A stretch of 64,000 nucleotides of DNA. Source: CAWIHA01 sp963835855 (GTDB lineage: Bacteria > Acidobacteriota > Terriglobia > Bryobacterales > Bryobacteraceae). Where the stretch lies: NCBI GenBank assembly GCA_963835855.1, contig CAWIHA010000018.1, forward strand, positions 220,923 through 284,922, read 5' to 3'. Position 1 is the first letter of the stretch. Each line of letters starts with the position of its first letter. The notes below the pieces were generated by a model. That model was not told the origin of the DNA. It did not search any database and worked only from the letters and a program-made list of their open reading frames with translations. Below are positions 36,483 to 46,910 of the stretch, one piece after another. The position numbers and the translations under genes are program-made.

Positions 36483-36601
36483 GTCCCACCTCCTCGGCTC
36501 TTGATCGCGAAACGTGCGCGCACCACGGCCACGCCTCGCCAACCTCAGGAAGTATGGACCCTCAGTTCAGAATCCGGAAGATGGGTTCACCGGACGCGTA
36601 C

Positions 36602-36890
36602 CAATCGTTTAGGTCCACAAGCTCCCGGACCGAGACAAGCTGAGGCGGTGAATCGGAGGCGGGCAGGGTCATTGTCGTATTGCCGATGCAGGTGTCCGCA
36701 TTGGGCCCTTGGACGAACATTCCCTGGGTACACATCAAGTAGGACGGGCTCGTGTTTGATCTTGGCGCAACGTCCGCAGGGATGAGGTTCGCCCCTTCGC
36801 CCAATTGCACCGGCGGGACAGGCGTGGATTTTGGCCTCGGTGTCGGCGTTGGCCAAGGTTTGCTGTTCACATCGGGCACTCCATCGTTTC
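36602..36890 (-). pseudogene. Truncated paralogue of the SLT protein at 38044
   Basis: This stretch (NDGVPDVNSKPWPTPTP, LIPADVAPRS, GPNADTCIGN, ASDSPPQLVSVREL) repeats the middle of the transglycosylase gene at 38500-38830 with some divergence. It stops exactly where the IS66 end starts (DLNDW then GGTACG), and the 5' part is also missing, so it is a dead fragment. Confidence 0.8.
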
Positions 36891-36967
36891 TAACTATGCG
36901 GAGACCCGCCGGGACGCCAAGGGCGCGGCCAGGCTGAGCCCCGGCGCCGCAACGAGCACGTATCTCG

Positions 36968-38017
36968 TTACTTGCTATTCGCGGACGGCGGCTTTGGAAG
37001 CGCCGCTGGGCCGATGCCAATGTTGAGCGCCGAACCCTGGGGACCGGAGACATTGACCACGACGGTATTTTTGGCTTTCACCGTTACCGGTATCTTGAGC
37101 GATCGGACCGTCTGACTGATTTGGCCGGGCGTTGTCACAGCCTCGCCGTTCAGCAAAATCTGGGCGCTCTGAACTGGCGGCTCGTCGCGGCCGTTGCCGT
37201 TCGCAATTGTCATGATGTATGGAGATCCGGGAGCGCTTGCAACGAACCTCTTGGTGCGGAACTGAGGCGGGGGCGGAGCGATGGGCACAGGGAACCCGCC
37301 GAAATACTCGAACATGCCCGAAAGCTTGTACGCGCCTTCGATTAGTTTGTACACCTCGTAAGTCTCCGGCGCACCGGCCTCGATTTCCCATCTACTGGTA
37401 CCCTGAGAATTGACGATCTCCAGGATGCCATCGCCGTCGAGGTCCACAAAATCAGCGTCAAATAAGTCCGTGCAAGACAGCCCCTGGTCGTCCTTCCCTG
37501 GGCCGATGGATTTCAGCGCGCTGCCGTCCCATTTGAAGACCCATTGCATCTCCTCGCCCCTGTTTCCGGCAAGTAGCGAGACCAGGACCGCAGGATTACC
37601 ACTGCGGTCCAAGTTGATCAGTGAGACTTCGGGGTCACGACCGCCGAAAGGACAGAGGTTGGGCTCGTCTACGAGGGCAGCAGAGTTATCGGTAACCTTC
37701 AGGACGCGAATTGCTGCCATCTCATCGGCAGTGTACGCCGCCACAAGATATTGAGGCTTGCCTGTGCGGTCTAGATCGGCGGCGACAAACGCGGACTGCC
37801 TAGACGACGGCCCGCCATATTTGGCCCTCGCTTCGGCATCTCTGGCCGAAAGGCGCTGCGGGAAGAATTGTTCGACGAGGGCGCGCTGGCTAGCCTGTTG
37901 ATCCGCTTGGCTAGTGGACGATTGCTGAGCCGTTGCCTGCGGAGCCATCACACCTAGCAGCCCACTGAGGATCACCCCCGTGGCCCGAAGCATCATGATT
38001 TGCGCTGCATTCTTCAT
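36968..38017 (-). CDS. Secreted FG-GAP/VCBS-like protein
   Basis: 349 residues from ATG 38017, with AAGGAG about 9 bases upstream. A signal peptide ends near PQATAQQ. Two or three calcium-binding-like blades are visible (FVAADLDRTGKPQYLVA, SLINLDRSGNPAVLVSL, DADFVDLDGDGILEIV), as in FG-GAP/integrin-like propeller repeats. The C-terminus carries a beta-sandwich-like end. It lies 26 bases after the SLT gene, so the two probably act together outside the inner membrane. The binding partner is unknown. Confidence 0.75.
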   Translation of the reverse strand: MKNAAQIMMLRATGVILSGLLGVMAPQATAQQSSTSQADQQASQRALVEQFFPQRLSARDAEARAKYGGPSSRQSAFVAADLDRTGKPQYLVAAYTADEMAAIRVLKVTDNSAALVDEPNLCPFGGRDPEVSLINLDRSGNPAVLVSLLAGNRGEEMQWVFKWDGSALKSIGPGKDDQGLSCTDLFDADFVDLDGDGILEIVNSQGTSRWEIEAGAPETYEVYKLIEGAYKLSGMFEYFGGFPVPIAPPPPQFRTKRFVASAPGSPYIMTIANGNGRDEPPVQSAQILLNGEAVTTPGQISQTVRSLKIPVTVKAKNTVVVNVSGPQGSALNIGIGPAALPKPPSANSK

Positions 38018-38043
38018 CGGAATGTCACTCCTTGGCATCATTG

Positions 38044-40165
38044 TCAGTTCGCACTGAATATCGGTGCACTGGGCACCGGCAAAAAGGCCGGCCCGAAGGT
38101 CTCAACGATTTGAGATCCATACTGTTTGAGGTCGTTCGTGCCCCTGTGGTTATACCAGTTGAAGGCGTTCTCGAAGGCGTGATCGAAGGCGTCAGTCGTA
38201 GTAAAGACCGGATCGTCAGGATCAATGCTCGTGTTGGCCTTTGGAAATACGAGAGCGTCATATCCCGTACCTAGCGGCAGGCTCGATGTGCCGGCGTCGA
38301 TTCGGGAGTCGGTATCGAAGAGGTAGCTCGGATTTATTTTGCCGCCTTGCCCGTTCCACTTCATGGTGCTGATGGCTGTGGTATACATGATTTGGAGCAG
38401 CCCGTAGCTGGCTGCAAGATCCGTTTGCGCCGTGAAATTCAACAGATTCCAATTTGCGTCCAACATATTTCGTGTTGCCTTAGAAGCATTTATATACCAG
38501 TTCTGGGTGCCAGCGTCGTTGAGGTCGATGATCTCTCTGAGTGACACCCACTGGGGCGGCGAATCGGTCGCGGGGAGTGCAATGGCTTTGTTGCCAACGC
38601 AGGTATCCTCTGCGGGTCCCTGGGTGATAAGCCCCTGGGCGCACATCAGGTATATGGTCCTTGGCGCAACGTCCGCAGGGATGAGGCTCGCTCCTTGCGG
38701 AAGCTGGGGCGCCGGATTGGGTGTTGGTGTTGGTGTTGGTGTTGGCTTGCCGCGGGTCGGAGTGGGGCTGGGCTGCGGAGTCGGAGTTGGCCAAGGCTGG
38801 CTGTTCACATCGGGCACTCCGTCGTTTACGGCCAAGCGATAGTCCTGGTAGGGGGGCTGTTCCCGCCAGTCCTGACCAGTAGGCCCTGGCCCAAACAGGT
38901 ACAAATCGCCAATCTTCGAACTGAGGGGTTCATAACGGTAAGAGTTCGGATTGAACGGATGCCTGGGGTCGCTCTCCCGCTGGATCTGGCCCTTGATGTA
39001 TTGGGGCGGGATACCGCGGTTGTTCGCCAGGGTGACGATCTTCTGGTCGTAATAGTTCCAGCTCTGCCCGAGGCTTTGGGGATTCTGGATGGTAACGTCT
39101 ACCGTGACCGGATCGTAGGAAGTGTCCGTAGGCGTGATGGTCACTGTCACTGTCCCGAGGTGGACGGCCTGGAAGTGCTTGATGGTGTTCTCGGTATCCT
39201 GATCGAACTCGATGACCACATTGTCGGGGAACAGCGGCGCGATGTTATCGTTGGCCTGCGGGATGTTGACGTTGGCGTTGCTGAGCGAGAATTTGGCCTT
39301 GATGGGCTTCGGCTGGCCGCTGCCTTGAGCGGGCTTGGCCAACTGCAAGAAGAACTGGCTCCCAAGCGCGAAGGTTGCGTCAACTTCTGGCGCCGCTCCG
39401 GTCGTTTGAGTGCTCGGATCGCTGGCGTCCTTGCCGGTTCCCGCCCGAAAGCAACAGCGGATCCCCCGGTACCGCAATCGGGCCGAGGACGTCGCCGCAG
39501 AGCCGGGGCGAAACGGGCGGGCACGCATCAGCACAGAACGGTTGGATCGAATAGGCGTCTCCCTGCGGCTCGAAGACCGCCCGCGGCGCGGTCGTGAACC
39601 CAAAATGCGCCGTCTGGCCCGCCTTGAGCACGGAGGTGGGAGACCAGCACCCGGTGTAACCCGGCGGCAACCCAAATAGTGGTGGGGCGTAAGGGTCCAT
39701 TGCGTCATGCGGGGAGTAAAGTTCCAGCAACCGCACCGCTCCCTGAGGCGGTGTGTCCTCGCCTTGCCATCCACCGGCCGTCCAGACATAAGCGTCGTAG
39801 TCCCAGCCCAGCGGGGTATACAGGTTCCCGATATCGACTCCGGACACGCTCGGGTCCTCCGTGGGAGCGGCGAGGGTCAGCTCTATATCCGCAACTCCGT
39901 CTACCATGGCATCCGGAAGCTGACCGTGGACGTTGACATTCGTCACTTCATAGTCCAGCTTGTAGAGGCCCTTGAGGCCGGCGGGCTTGGTGTCGATCGT
40001 GACCTTGAACTGCATCGTCTCGCCGCAATCGTCGGCCCAAGTGTACGGCCCCTTTGTGATTACCGATTTGTTGCGCTGCGCGGCGAGCGGCAGGGCTAAA
40101 AATAGGAGGGCAAAAAACGCGATCAAGAATCGCGGAAGCGGAATTCGGGCAAAATTGTCACGCAT
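38044..40165 (-). pseudogene. Secreted protein with lytic-transglycosylase (SLT-like) domain, frameshifted
   Basis: ATG 40165 starts a clear signal peptide (FLIAFFALLFLALPLAAQ). Beta-rich domains follow. At about 39438 GGGAACC takes the place of GGGACC; dropping one base joins the two frames (GGTGKDASDPSTQ). The C-terminal third resembles soluble lytic transglycosylases: RGIPPQYIKGQIQRESD (the Glu being the likely catalytic acid) and ASYGLLQIMYTTA, split by a Pro/Thr-rich insertion of about 150 residues. It probably cleaves peptidoglycan. Promoter at 40197-40226; the FG-GAP gene follows. Confidence 0.72.
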
Positions 40166-40196
40166 GCTGCAGAGCAAGAGCGGGCGCATGGCAGGA

Positions 40197-40226
40197 ATTC
40201 TAATATAAACAGGTCTTTTGTGTCAA
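40197..40226 (-). promoter_or_regulatory. Promoter for the SLT/FG-GAP operon
   Basis: On the minus strand TTGACA (complement of 40221-40226) and TAGAAT (complement of 40197-40202) are 18 bases apart, just before the SLT gene. The -10 matches that of the promoter at 4290. Confidence 0.6.
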
Positions 40227-40438
40227 GGTCCTCAACACCTGCCCGTCAAGCCTCTGGCATCCCGATAATTCAGAGCTTAACTGGAACGGTCATGTATCGA
40301 TGATCTACCTATGGAGCCTTTTGCCGATTTTTTCATGACGAGCGGCTCCAGCGGCCAGGAAGGGTCCAGCTCTGCCTCCCTCCCGGTACGCAAAAACACG
40401 GCTCGAGCGCCAAAGCGGCGCCCGCAACTCCCCCTATC

Positions 40439-43400
40439 CTACTTGATCGCCATTGTCACGCCGGGTTGGCTTGCGACGCCGCCGGCCATGAGCAAGACCG
40501 GAACGGCGCTGCCCGAAGGCGCACCCCACGGCACCCGTATCTGGATCTGGAGCACACCGGCCTCGCCGGGCGCGGCTTCCGCGGATAGGATGTCAGCCGT
40601 ATACGAGCCAGCCGTCACCAAAGGAGTCAGCAGAGGCGCCGGCAGAGGCTCAATCGCCACCGCTCCATCTATGCCAGGAGGATTTGTTTGGCCCTGCCCG
40701 GTGGCGAACAGAGTGACAATATCGCCCCGCGCAGCCGGATTCGCTGCCGAGTTCAAGCTCCCGTTCGCATTCAGTATCGCTCCCGGCCCGGCTCCGGAGC
40801 CGCCGGCCGTAAAGATCCCAGGCGCGGCGGCCGCGACCGGAACAGAGCCGAGGAATCAGCCGTTGCCCCGGACGTACACCTGGACGGCCAGCTTGTCCTG
40901 GACTTCGTACGGAACGATTGCGCTGATCTGCGTATCCGATGCGTAGAGCAACGGAGCGGGTGTCCGGTCGAACTCGATCGAGATGGACTGGGCACCGCCG
41001 CTGAGGACCGTTGGCAAGTGTCCCGACGCGTCGAAGCTGCCCACAACCGGCGTTGCGGGCGCCCCCAGGCCCGAGGCGAGGATCGTGACGATTTCGCCCG
41101 GCGCAATCGGCCCGGAGATGTAACTCGCCGCGTTCACGAAGGGAGTGACGGTGCTGCCTAACGGGCTTGTCAGCGCGCGGACCCGGTCGTTGCCGGTGTC
41201 CGCGATATAGATTGTGCCGTCGCGGCTGAGCGCGACATCGCCGGGTTCGTTGAGCATGGCCAGGATTGCCGCCCCCCCGTCGCCGCTGAAGCCGGCCTGG
41301 CCGTTGCCGGCGATGGGAACGCGCCCGTCCGGCGCCGGTCCGAGCTTCAGTACGCGTGCGCCCGAGCTGAAATAGTAAGCGCCATTGCTATCGACGGCGT
41401 CGAAGACGAGCGGATCGGGATTCGCCACCATTGTGATGATCCCGGAAGCCGCCGATACGGTCCGTACTTCATCCGGCTGCTGAATATAGAGGTCGCCGGA
41501 AGCGGCTACGGCGACGCGCGAGGCATTGACTTGAGCGGACGTCGCGGCGCCCCCGTCCCCGCTCGTGCCGCATGTGCCTGTTCCCGCAATGGTGGAGATC
41601 ACTTGGGTATCAGCGGCGATTTTTCGCACGCGGCAACCATCGGCGACATAGAGATTGCCAGGGGGGGCGAACGCCAAACCGTACGGGCCCGCAAATCCGG
41701 CGCTAGCCGCTGGCCCGCCATCCCCGCTGCCGCCCGCGGCGCCGGTTCCCGCAAACACCGAGACCGCTTTCGTTGCCGCCGCGATCTTCCAAATCTGATG
41801 ATGCTGCGAGTCGGAGACGTAAATATTGCCGAGCCCGTCGCTCGCGAGGTACTGCGGCGCCGGCAGTTGCGCCACCGTTTGGATGAGATATTGCGCGGTG
41901 GGCGCCGGCTCGTGGACCTCCAGGCTCAATCGGTTCGAGAACGCGCCGTTCCCGGAATTGACCGCGGAGATGGCAACATCCCAGCTTGGGTCCCGCGTGA
42001 CGTAGCCGGGCAGCGTGAAGGTGAGACTTGTGGCGCTCAAAATGGCGGCGGGCGCCGTGATCGTATCGCTTCCCGATCCGTCCGGCGCCGCAGCGACGAT
42101 AGTGACGCTGGTGCCGGCAACGAAGCCCGAGCCCGTTACAGTCAAATCTACGTCTTGCCCCGCGACAACCTGGGAAGGTGAGACCGCGGTGATTGCCAGC
42201 GATGCTGCCGGCGCCTGTGGCGGTGCGCCCAGATAGCTCTGGAGAGATGCGTACGCCGTGGAGAGCCGGCCGTACGTGACTTGCGGATTGGGGATGTTGC
42301 AGATCGTGGGATCCGGCGCGTCGCCCGCAGTGAGCGTTCCGGCTACGCGCCCGCTTGCATCAAACAGGGGCGAGCCCGAGGAGCCCGGTTCTGCCCAACC
42401 GCGCGTGATCAGCACCTGGTAGAACTTGTCCGCCGGCGCGATACTGCCTTCGACATCTACAGTTTCGTCGGCAATTCTGGTGCCGAAGAAAACCCGCTTG
42501 TAAGATGTCTCCGGGTGATGGATGCCGAACACCGCCGAGCCGATGGGGGGCTCGTCCAGCGACCAGGGTGCGAACGGCACGCCGCCCGGCACAAAGGATA
42601 ACTGCAAAAGGCTGAAATCGCCCTCGGCCATAGGACCGTTCGCCAGCAGGGTTGCGCCGAACGACATCGGCGAAAGCGAGATGTCAGGTGGCGGGCCGAA
42701 GCATGCCTGGGTCTGGTAGAACCAAATCGCCGCGACTGTCCCGGCTGTGTCGTTGTCGCTGATGCAATGGTTCGCGGTCAGGAAAAAGGGCCGTATCACG
42801 CTGCTATCGAGCAACGATCCCGAGCACGCGAAAGCTCCAGCGCCGGACTCGAAAAAAATCAGGGCGACGGCATTTACCAGGGCCTGCGCAACCGGCTCGC
42901 AGCTCACATCCAACTCGCATGGCGCGGTGAGCGGGGCGCTTGTGCTCTGGTTCGCGCTCGAGGAACCCTTACTGCCCGCTGCCACTGGCGGCAACAGCCG
43001 CGAATCCCAAATATGGGAGACCTGCACCATGTGGAAAGGCGGAGCGGCCGGCAGACTACCGGGACTTGCAGCCGCGGCGGGCTCATACTCCACGATTGCG
43101 GACTCGCCGAAAACCAGGCCGCTCCAAAAATCGCCGCGCTCGAAGAGGCCGCGGCCGGTGTACGGTCCTTGGGCCCGTTGCAAGCGGCTCGCAATGGCGC
43201 TATGCACCCAGACCTTGCCCTGGCCGGCTGCAAAATCGGTGAAGTGGACACGAATGGCGGCCGCGCCCGGAGAGCGAATCGCCAGCCGCCAAACCGGTCG
43301 CCCATCGGGCGACACATCCCAGCCACCCATCCGGTGAATGCCCGCGGGCAGCGCCCGGTGAACCCCGGCTGTGGCAACGCCCGGCCTGGGCCGGACGCTG

Positions 43401-43552
43401 GCGCGCTCCGCGTCGCTGAGCGGAGCTAGAACGTGCTCGGCCGGAGGCCGCAGGCCGCCGGTCTGGGCCGCATGCACCGCGTGCATCGGCAGCCCGGAGC
43501 TGAAAAGGGCGAGTACTGCTGGAAGAAAAAAGACTCGATATGGTTTGTGCAT
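40439..43552 (-). CDS. Secreted trypsin-like protease with NHL repeats and Solibacter C-terminal domain; in-frame stop
   Basis: From ATG 43552: signal peptide, then a pro-region and a chymotrypsin-fold protease with the triad visible in FLTANHC (His), MAEGDFSLL (Asp) and GSSGSPLFD (Ser). Next are an IPT/TIG-type domain (ITAVSPSQVVAGQDVDLTV), NHL-like blades (DGLGNIYVSDSQHHQIWKI, RDGTIYIADTGNDRVRAL) and the C-terminal domain known from Solibacter (FVNAASYISGPIAPGEIVTI). A TGA at 40856-40858 ends the frame at 902 residues, but the same frame continues with conserved residues (GSVPVAAAAPGIFT, GDIVTLFATGQG) to 40439. So it is a nonsense mutation, read-through or sequence error. It probably degrades extracellular protein. 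Confidence 0.85.
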
Positions 43553-43564
43553 GATCATCACCAA

Positions 43565-44179
43565 TCACTTCACCGCGCCGACGCGCCCGGCGGCGTAAAG
43601 CCGGTCGTCCACGTGGCTCAACCGCCGCTCGAGCGTTGCTTCGAGCAATCGCCTGTGCGAAATCTGGAACAGGTATTCGGAGATTTCCCATAGATCGTGC
43701 TCGGTGGTCATCCACTCGATTCGGTCGAATCGTGTGAGATTCACCGGGCGCGAGTAGCTGCGGAGCGTCTTCTCGGCTGCAAGATTGTAATAGTGCTCGA
43801 AGTAAGACATCACGAGTTCGCGAAGCGTGCGGTAGACGGGCTCCCGAAACCGCAGTCCAGCGTAGTTGGACTTGGCGATCGCGCCCCAATGGCCGTGCTG
43901 CCGGTAGACCGCGAGCACGTGATCGTCGTCCCGCACGGCTTCGAGATCGACCACCAGCGGCGGGAAGCCCTGCGCGCGCAACGCAGCGGCGGCGAACAGC
44001 GCCCCCTCAAGGCAGTGCGCGACGCGCTCCCGCAGAACCCCGCGGGGCGAGCGGCACGTCGGGCCGCGTTCCTCTTTGTTGTACCCGATCTCGGAATCGA
44101 GGAAGCGCTGGATCTTATCCGGCGTCCTCAGCCGGCGCAGGGTGCTCCACTCCTTTGCGCTGAAGCCATTCCGAGCCAT
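43565..44179 (-). CDS. Transglutaminase-like fold protein, unknown
   Basis: 204 residues from ATG 44179. The pattern HCLEGALFAAAALRAQGFPP, then DDDHVLAVYR and an Asn/Asp-bearing AKSNYAGL, looks like the Cys-His-Asp arrangement of transglutaminase-like enzymes. There is no signal peptide, so it is probably cytoplasmic. The protease gene starts 13 bases downstream of its stop, on the same strand, suggesting one transcript. Substrate unknown. Confidence 0.55.
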   Translation of the reverse strand: MARNGFSAKEWSTLRRLRTPDKIQRFLDSEIGYNKEERGPTCRSPRGVLRERVAHCLEGALFAAAALRAQGFPPLVVDLEAVRDDDHVLAVYRQHGHWGAIAKSNYAGLRFREPVYRTLRELVMSYFEHYYNLAAEKTLRSYSRPVNLTRFDRIEWMTTEHDLWEISEYLFQISHRRLLEATLERRLSHVDDRLYAAGRVGAVK

Positions 44180-44221
44180 GAAGGTATCGTATTCGAGTGC
44201 ACGCCGTGTGTAAAGGGGCCG

Positions 44222-44249
44222 TTGCCACAATTCCCTTCGTACGTATAAT
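44222..44249 (+). promoter_or_regulatory. Promoter of the 44263 membrane protein gene
   Basis: TTGCCA (44222-44227) and a perfect TATAAT (44244-44249) are 16 bases apart. The -10 overlaps the ATG at 44248, so transcription would begin near 44256 and translation at ATG 44263 with almost no leader. Confidence 0.55.
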
Positions 44250-44262
44250 GTCAGAGAGCCTC

Positions 44263-45621
44263 ATGCGGAAAACCGGTACGGATGTAAGAGTGGCCCTGGG
44301 CGTCTTTCTGTTCGTCTTCCTTACCCATTCGGTCTGCCCAAGCGCAACTTCAGCGGATTCTCATTGGATCGTGTTGCAGATGGAGAGCATGGTGAGGGAG
44401 CACAACACGGATCTCGATGAGTTCCCGCGGGAGCTGAGGCGCTTCAAATATCTCAACCTGGAGTGTGTGGACCAGGCGCATCACGTCTGGTGGCCGGACG
44501 AGCAACGGGGCTGCGGCGAGGGGCACTACTATGGCTTGTTTCCGATTGCCTCCGCTGTCCTGGGACTGCCGGTGTTTGTCGCCGCCGATGGTGTGCTGCG
44601 GGTCGTAGGCCCGGTGGTGACGGCGCACCTGCCGGCGGCAACTCCGCGAGTGATCCGAAAATTCTTCGAGCGCGATTACGCAGTCGCCTATTCCTTGATG
44701 GAGGTAGTGATCGCGTCGTTTCTGATCGGCTTGGCGGCGGGAGTGATGTACCTGCTGGCGCGTCTGTATCTGGAGAGGATCTGGTCGCTGGCCATTGCTT
44801 TCCTGTTCGCTTACGGAACCGCGGCGTGGTCTACGGGCAGCCGCGCTGTGTGGCAACACGGGCCGGACATGCTGGCCATCGCGATCACGATCTATTGCCT
44901 CGCGCGCAGTTCTTCCACCCCGCGCTGGGCCGCATGGAGCGCAGTGGCGGCTACGCTCGCCTATTTCATCCGCCCGACCTCAATCGTGGTGGTGGCCGCG
45001 ACCGGACTGTTCGTCCTGGTGCATCGGCGCAAGCAGTTCCCGCTTTGGGCGCTACTCGCAGCCCTGACCGCCGCTCCGTTCTTTGCGTTTTATCTCCACC
45101 TTTACGGCCGCTTGTTGCCCTGGTACTTCCGGCAAGCCAATTCCATAGTGCCGGTGAGTGTGGCGGCATTGGCAAAAGCAATGGCGGCGCAGTGCATCAG
45201 TCCTTCTCGCGGCATGTTTACCTTCTCGCCATTCCTGCTGTTCAGCGTCGTGGGCGCCGTGGCGGCGATTCGGACGCGCTGGGAGACGCCGCTCATCTGG
45301 TATCTGCTCGGAATCCTGGGAGCGCACTGGCTCATCATTTCCGGCTTCCACAATTGGGATGCCGGCTGGTGCTTCGGACCGCGTTATTTTTCCGATGTTA
45401 CGCCGATCTTTCTGTTCCTCCTGATTCCGTTGTTCAGAACTGACGGCCTGCTCTTACGGTCGCGGATTGCCGCGGCCGTTTTTCTGATTCTCGCGGCCAT
45501 ATCGGTCTCGATCCATTTCCGCGGCGCGGCCATATGGGCGGTGCAGGATTGGAACAAGGGAGGGCACATCAGGGAGCGTCTTTGGGACTGGCGAGACCCG
45601 CAGTTTCTGCGTGGACTGTAG
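44263..45621 (+). CDS. Polytopic membrane protein, glycosyltransferase-like (GT-C?)
   Basis: About 452 residues (ATG 44248 is an alternative start), with about ten hydrophobic helices. A large first periplasmic loop follows helix 1 and holds acidic residues (YLNLECVDQAHHVWW), then HYYGLFPIASAVLGLP and GHRAVWQHGPDMLA-type motifs (SRAVWQHGPDMLAI). This layout is common in GT-C-fold mannosyl/arabinosyl-transferase-like proteins, but I see no definite catalytic motif. Divergent from the transglutaminase-like gene. Confidence 0.55.
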   Translation: MRKTGTDVRVALGVFLFVFLTHSVCPSATSADSHWIVLQMESMVREHNTDLDEFPRELRRFKYLNLECVDQAHHVWWPDEQRGCGEGHYYGLFPIASAVLGLPVFVAADGVLRVVGPVVTAHLPAATPRVIRKFFERDYAVAYSLMEVVIASFLIGLAAGVMYLLARLYLERIWSLAIAFLFAYGTAAWSTGSRAVWQHGPDMLAIAITIYCLARSSSTPRWAAWSAVAATLAYFIRPTSIVVVAATGLFVLVHRRKQFPLWALLAALTAAPFFAFYLHLYGRLLPWYFRQANSIVPVSVAALAKAMAAQCISPSRGMFTFSPFLLFSVVGAVAAIRTRWETPLIWYLLGILGAHWLIISGFHNWDAGWCFGPRYFSDVTPIFLFLLIPLFRTDGLLLRSRIAAAVFLILAAISVSIHFRGAAIWAVQDWNKGGHIRERLWDWRDPQFLRGL

Positions 45622-45684
45622 GAGCGTGCCGATTATTCCTGGATAGGCATGGCCCAGAGACTGTCCTCGGCATTGCAGGCATTT

Positions 45685-45710
45685 TCCGAACCGTGACTTT
45701 GAGGGAGCGG
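45685..45710 (+). repeat. Dispersed repeat, copy 3
   Basis: TCCGAACCGTGACTTTGAGG and the following GAGCGG match copies 1 and 2 with a few changes. It lies in the short gap between the convergent genes ending at 45621 and 45723. Confidence 0.5.
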
Positions 45711-45722
45711 AGGGGGGGCGGT

Positions 45723-46910
45723 TCAATCACCCAACAGCTTGCCGTAGGGCTGCAGCTCATCCACGTTATCGCAGACCGCCTTCAGGCCGGCGGTCAGCGG
45801 GATCGCCAGGATCAGGCCGGCAGCGCCCCACAGTATGCTCCAGAACATCAGCGCAACGGTGACGGCCAGCGGGTTCAAGTGGACGCGCGGCCCGACGATC
45901 TTCGGGTACAGCAGGTTCATCGCGATCGTGTGAAACACCGCAACCACACCCAGAATGATGAGATACCCCGTCATGCGATTGTAGACGCCGAGCGCGGCGA
46001 AAAACGGCGGCAGCAATCCGAGTGGCAGTCCGATATACGGCACCATGCTTAAGAAGCCGCTCAGCGGACCGATTAGCAGCGGATAGGGAAGCCGGAACGA
46101 CCAGAAGACTAACGTGCTCGCCGCCGACAGCAACAGGCCGAGCACGAAATTTCCCACCACAAACGCCCGCACCATGCTGGCGATGCCGTCCAGGCTTTTA
46201 CTGGCGGCGATACGCGCCTGGTCTTCGAATATCTGCAGGAAGCTGCGGTGGATGTGATCGCCCCAGCTCAGCATGAAGTAGACCAAGAAGGGCACGAAGG
46301 ACGCCATCAACAGGATCTCGTACAGCGAGCCCAGGTGCGAGTAAAGAAAATCGAACAAGGGCGGATGTTCTGGGTGGATGCGCACCTCCGTAACCGTACC
46401 CAGACCAACCGGCACGGAAGGCTCTGCGGTGTGGCGGCGCCGCGGGGGCTGCTTCGCCGCGGTCTGCTGGCTCTGATCTTGCTCACGGAACCGTTTTGGC
46501 ACGATGGTTTCGTAAACCGCCTGCTCCAGCGACTCCATCCTGGTCAGTACCTGCTCGCTGATGCCGTTGAGCCGCTGCGCGTATTTCGGCAGGTCGTTGC
46601 CGAGCCCCATAGCTTGCGTATAGATGCCCAGGCCAGCCAGATACAAGGCGCAGCCCGCGATCAAGCAGACGATGAAGCTGGCCAGGGCGCGCGGGATGCG
46701 GATGCGGATTAGGAGCGCGACGAACGGCTCGAGAATGAAGGCGATGACGACCGCTGTCACTAACGTGACGAGGAACGCCTCTCCGTAATAGAAAAGCGCG
46801 ATCGCCGACGCCAGCGCGATCACGACCACGCTCAGGTTCCTGGGTCTTAACGTCCGGAGCGGACGCGGGATCGTTGCCACGAGACCAACCTGCGCAGGAA
46901 GGGCCAACAC
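45723..46910 (-). CDS. AI-2E-family transporter (PerM/YdiK-like)
   Basis: 395 residues with eight predicted helices: two pairs at the N-terminus, a cytoplasmic/periplasmic loop with a Gln/Arg-rich insert (about residues 150-170), then the conserved C-terminal helices (FLSMVPYIGLPLGLLPPF, GPRVHLNPLAVTVALM). Members export small solutes such as AI-2, Na+/H+ or indole-like compounds; the substrate here is unknown. Intact and monocistronic. Confidence 0.85.
   Translation of the reverse strand: MLALPAQVGLVATIPRPLRTLRPRNLSVVVIALASAIALFYYGEAFLVTLVTAVVIAFILEPFVALLIRIRIPRALASFIVCLIAGCALYLAGLGIYTQAMGLGNDLPKYAQRLNGISEQVLTRMESLEQAVYETIVPKRFREQDQSQQTAAKQPPRRRHTAEPSVPVGLGTVTEVRIHPEHPPLFDFLYSHLGSLYEILLMASFVPFLVYFMLSWGDHIHRSFLQIFEDQARIAASKSLDGIASMVRAFVVGNFVLGLLLSAASTLVFWSFRLPYPLLIGPLSGFLSMVPYIGLPLGLLPPFFAALGVYNRMTGYLIILGVVAVFHTIAMNLLYPKIVGPRVHLNPLAVTVALMFWSILWGAAGLILAIPLTAGLKAVCDNVDELQPYGKLLGD

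Larger units (their letters stand above)
34053..36601 (-). mobile_element. IS66-family insertion sequence, genes degraded
   Basis: Ends: GGTACCCGTCCGGTGAACGC (34052-34071) and, at 36583-36602 read on the other strand, GGTACGCGTCCGGTGAACCC, 18 of 20 matching. Between lie tnpA, tnpB and tnpC in the usual order on the minus strand. The 8 bases outside the two ends differ (CGGACAGG and CAATCGTT), so there is no target duplication. tnpA and tnpC carry several frameshifts. Confidence 0.88.

Noticed and set aside
40856..40858. TGA read as selenocysteine
   Set aside because: No SECIS-like hairpin is apparent after it, the position is not a Cys in the domain, and the protein is not a redox enzyme; mutation or error is simpler.
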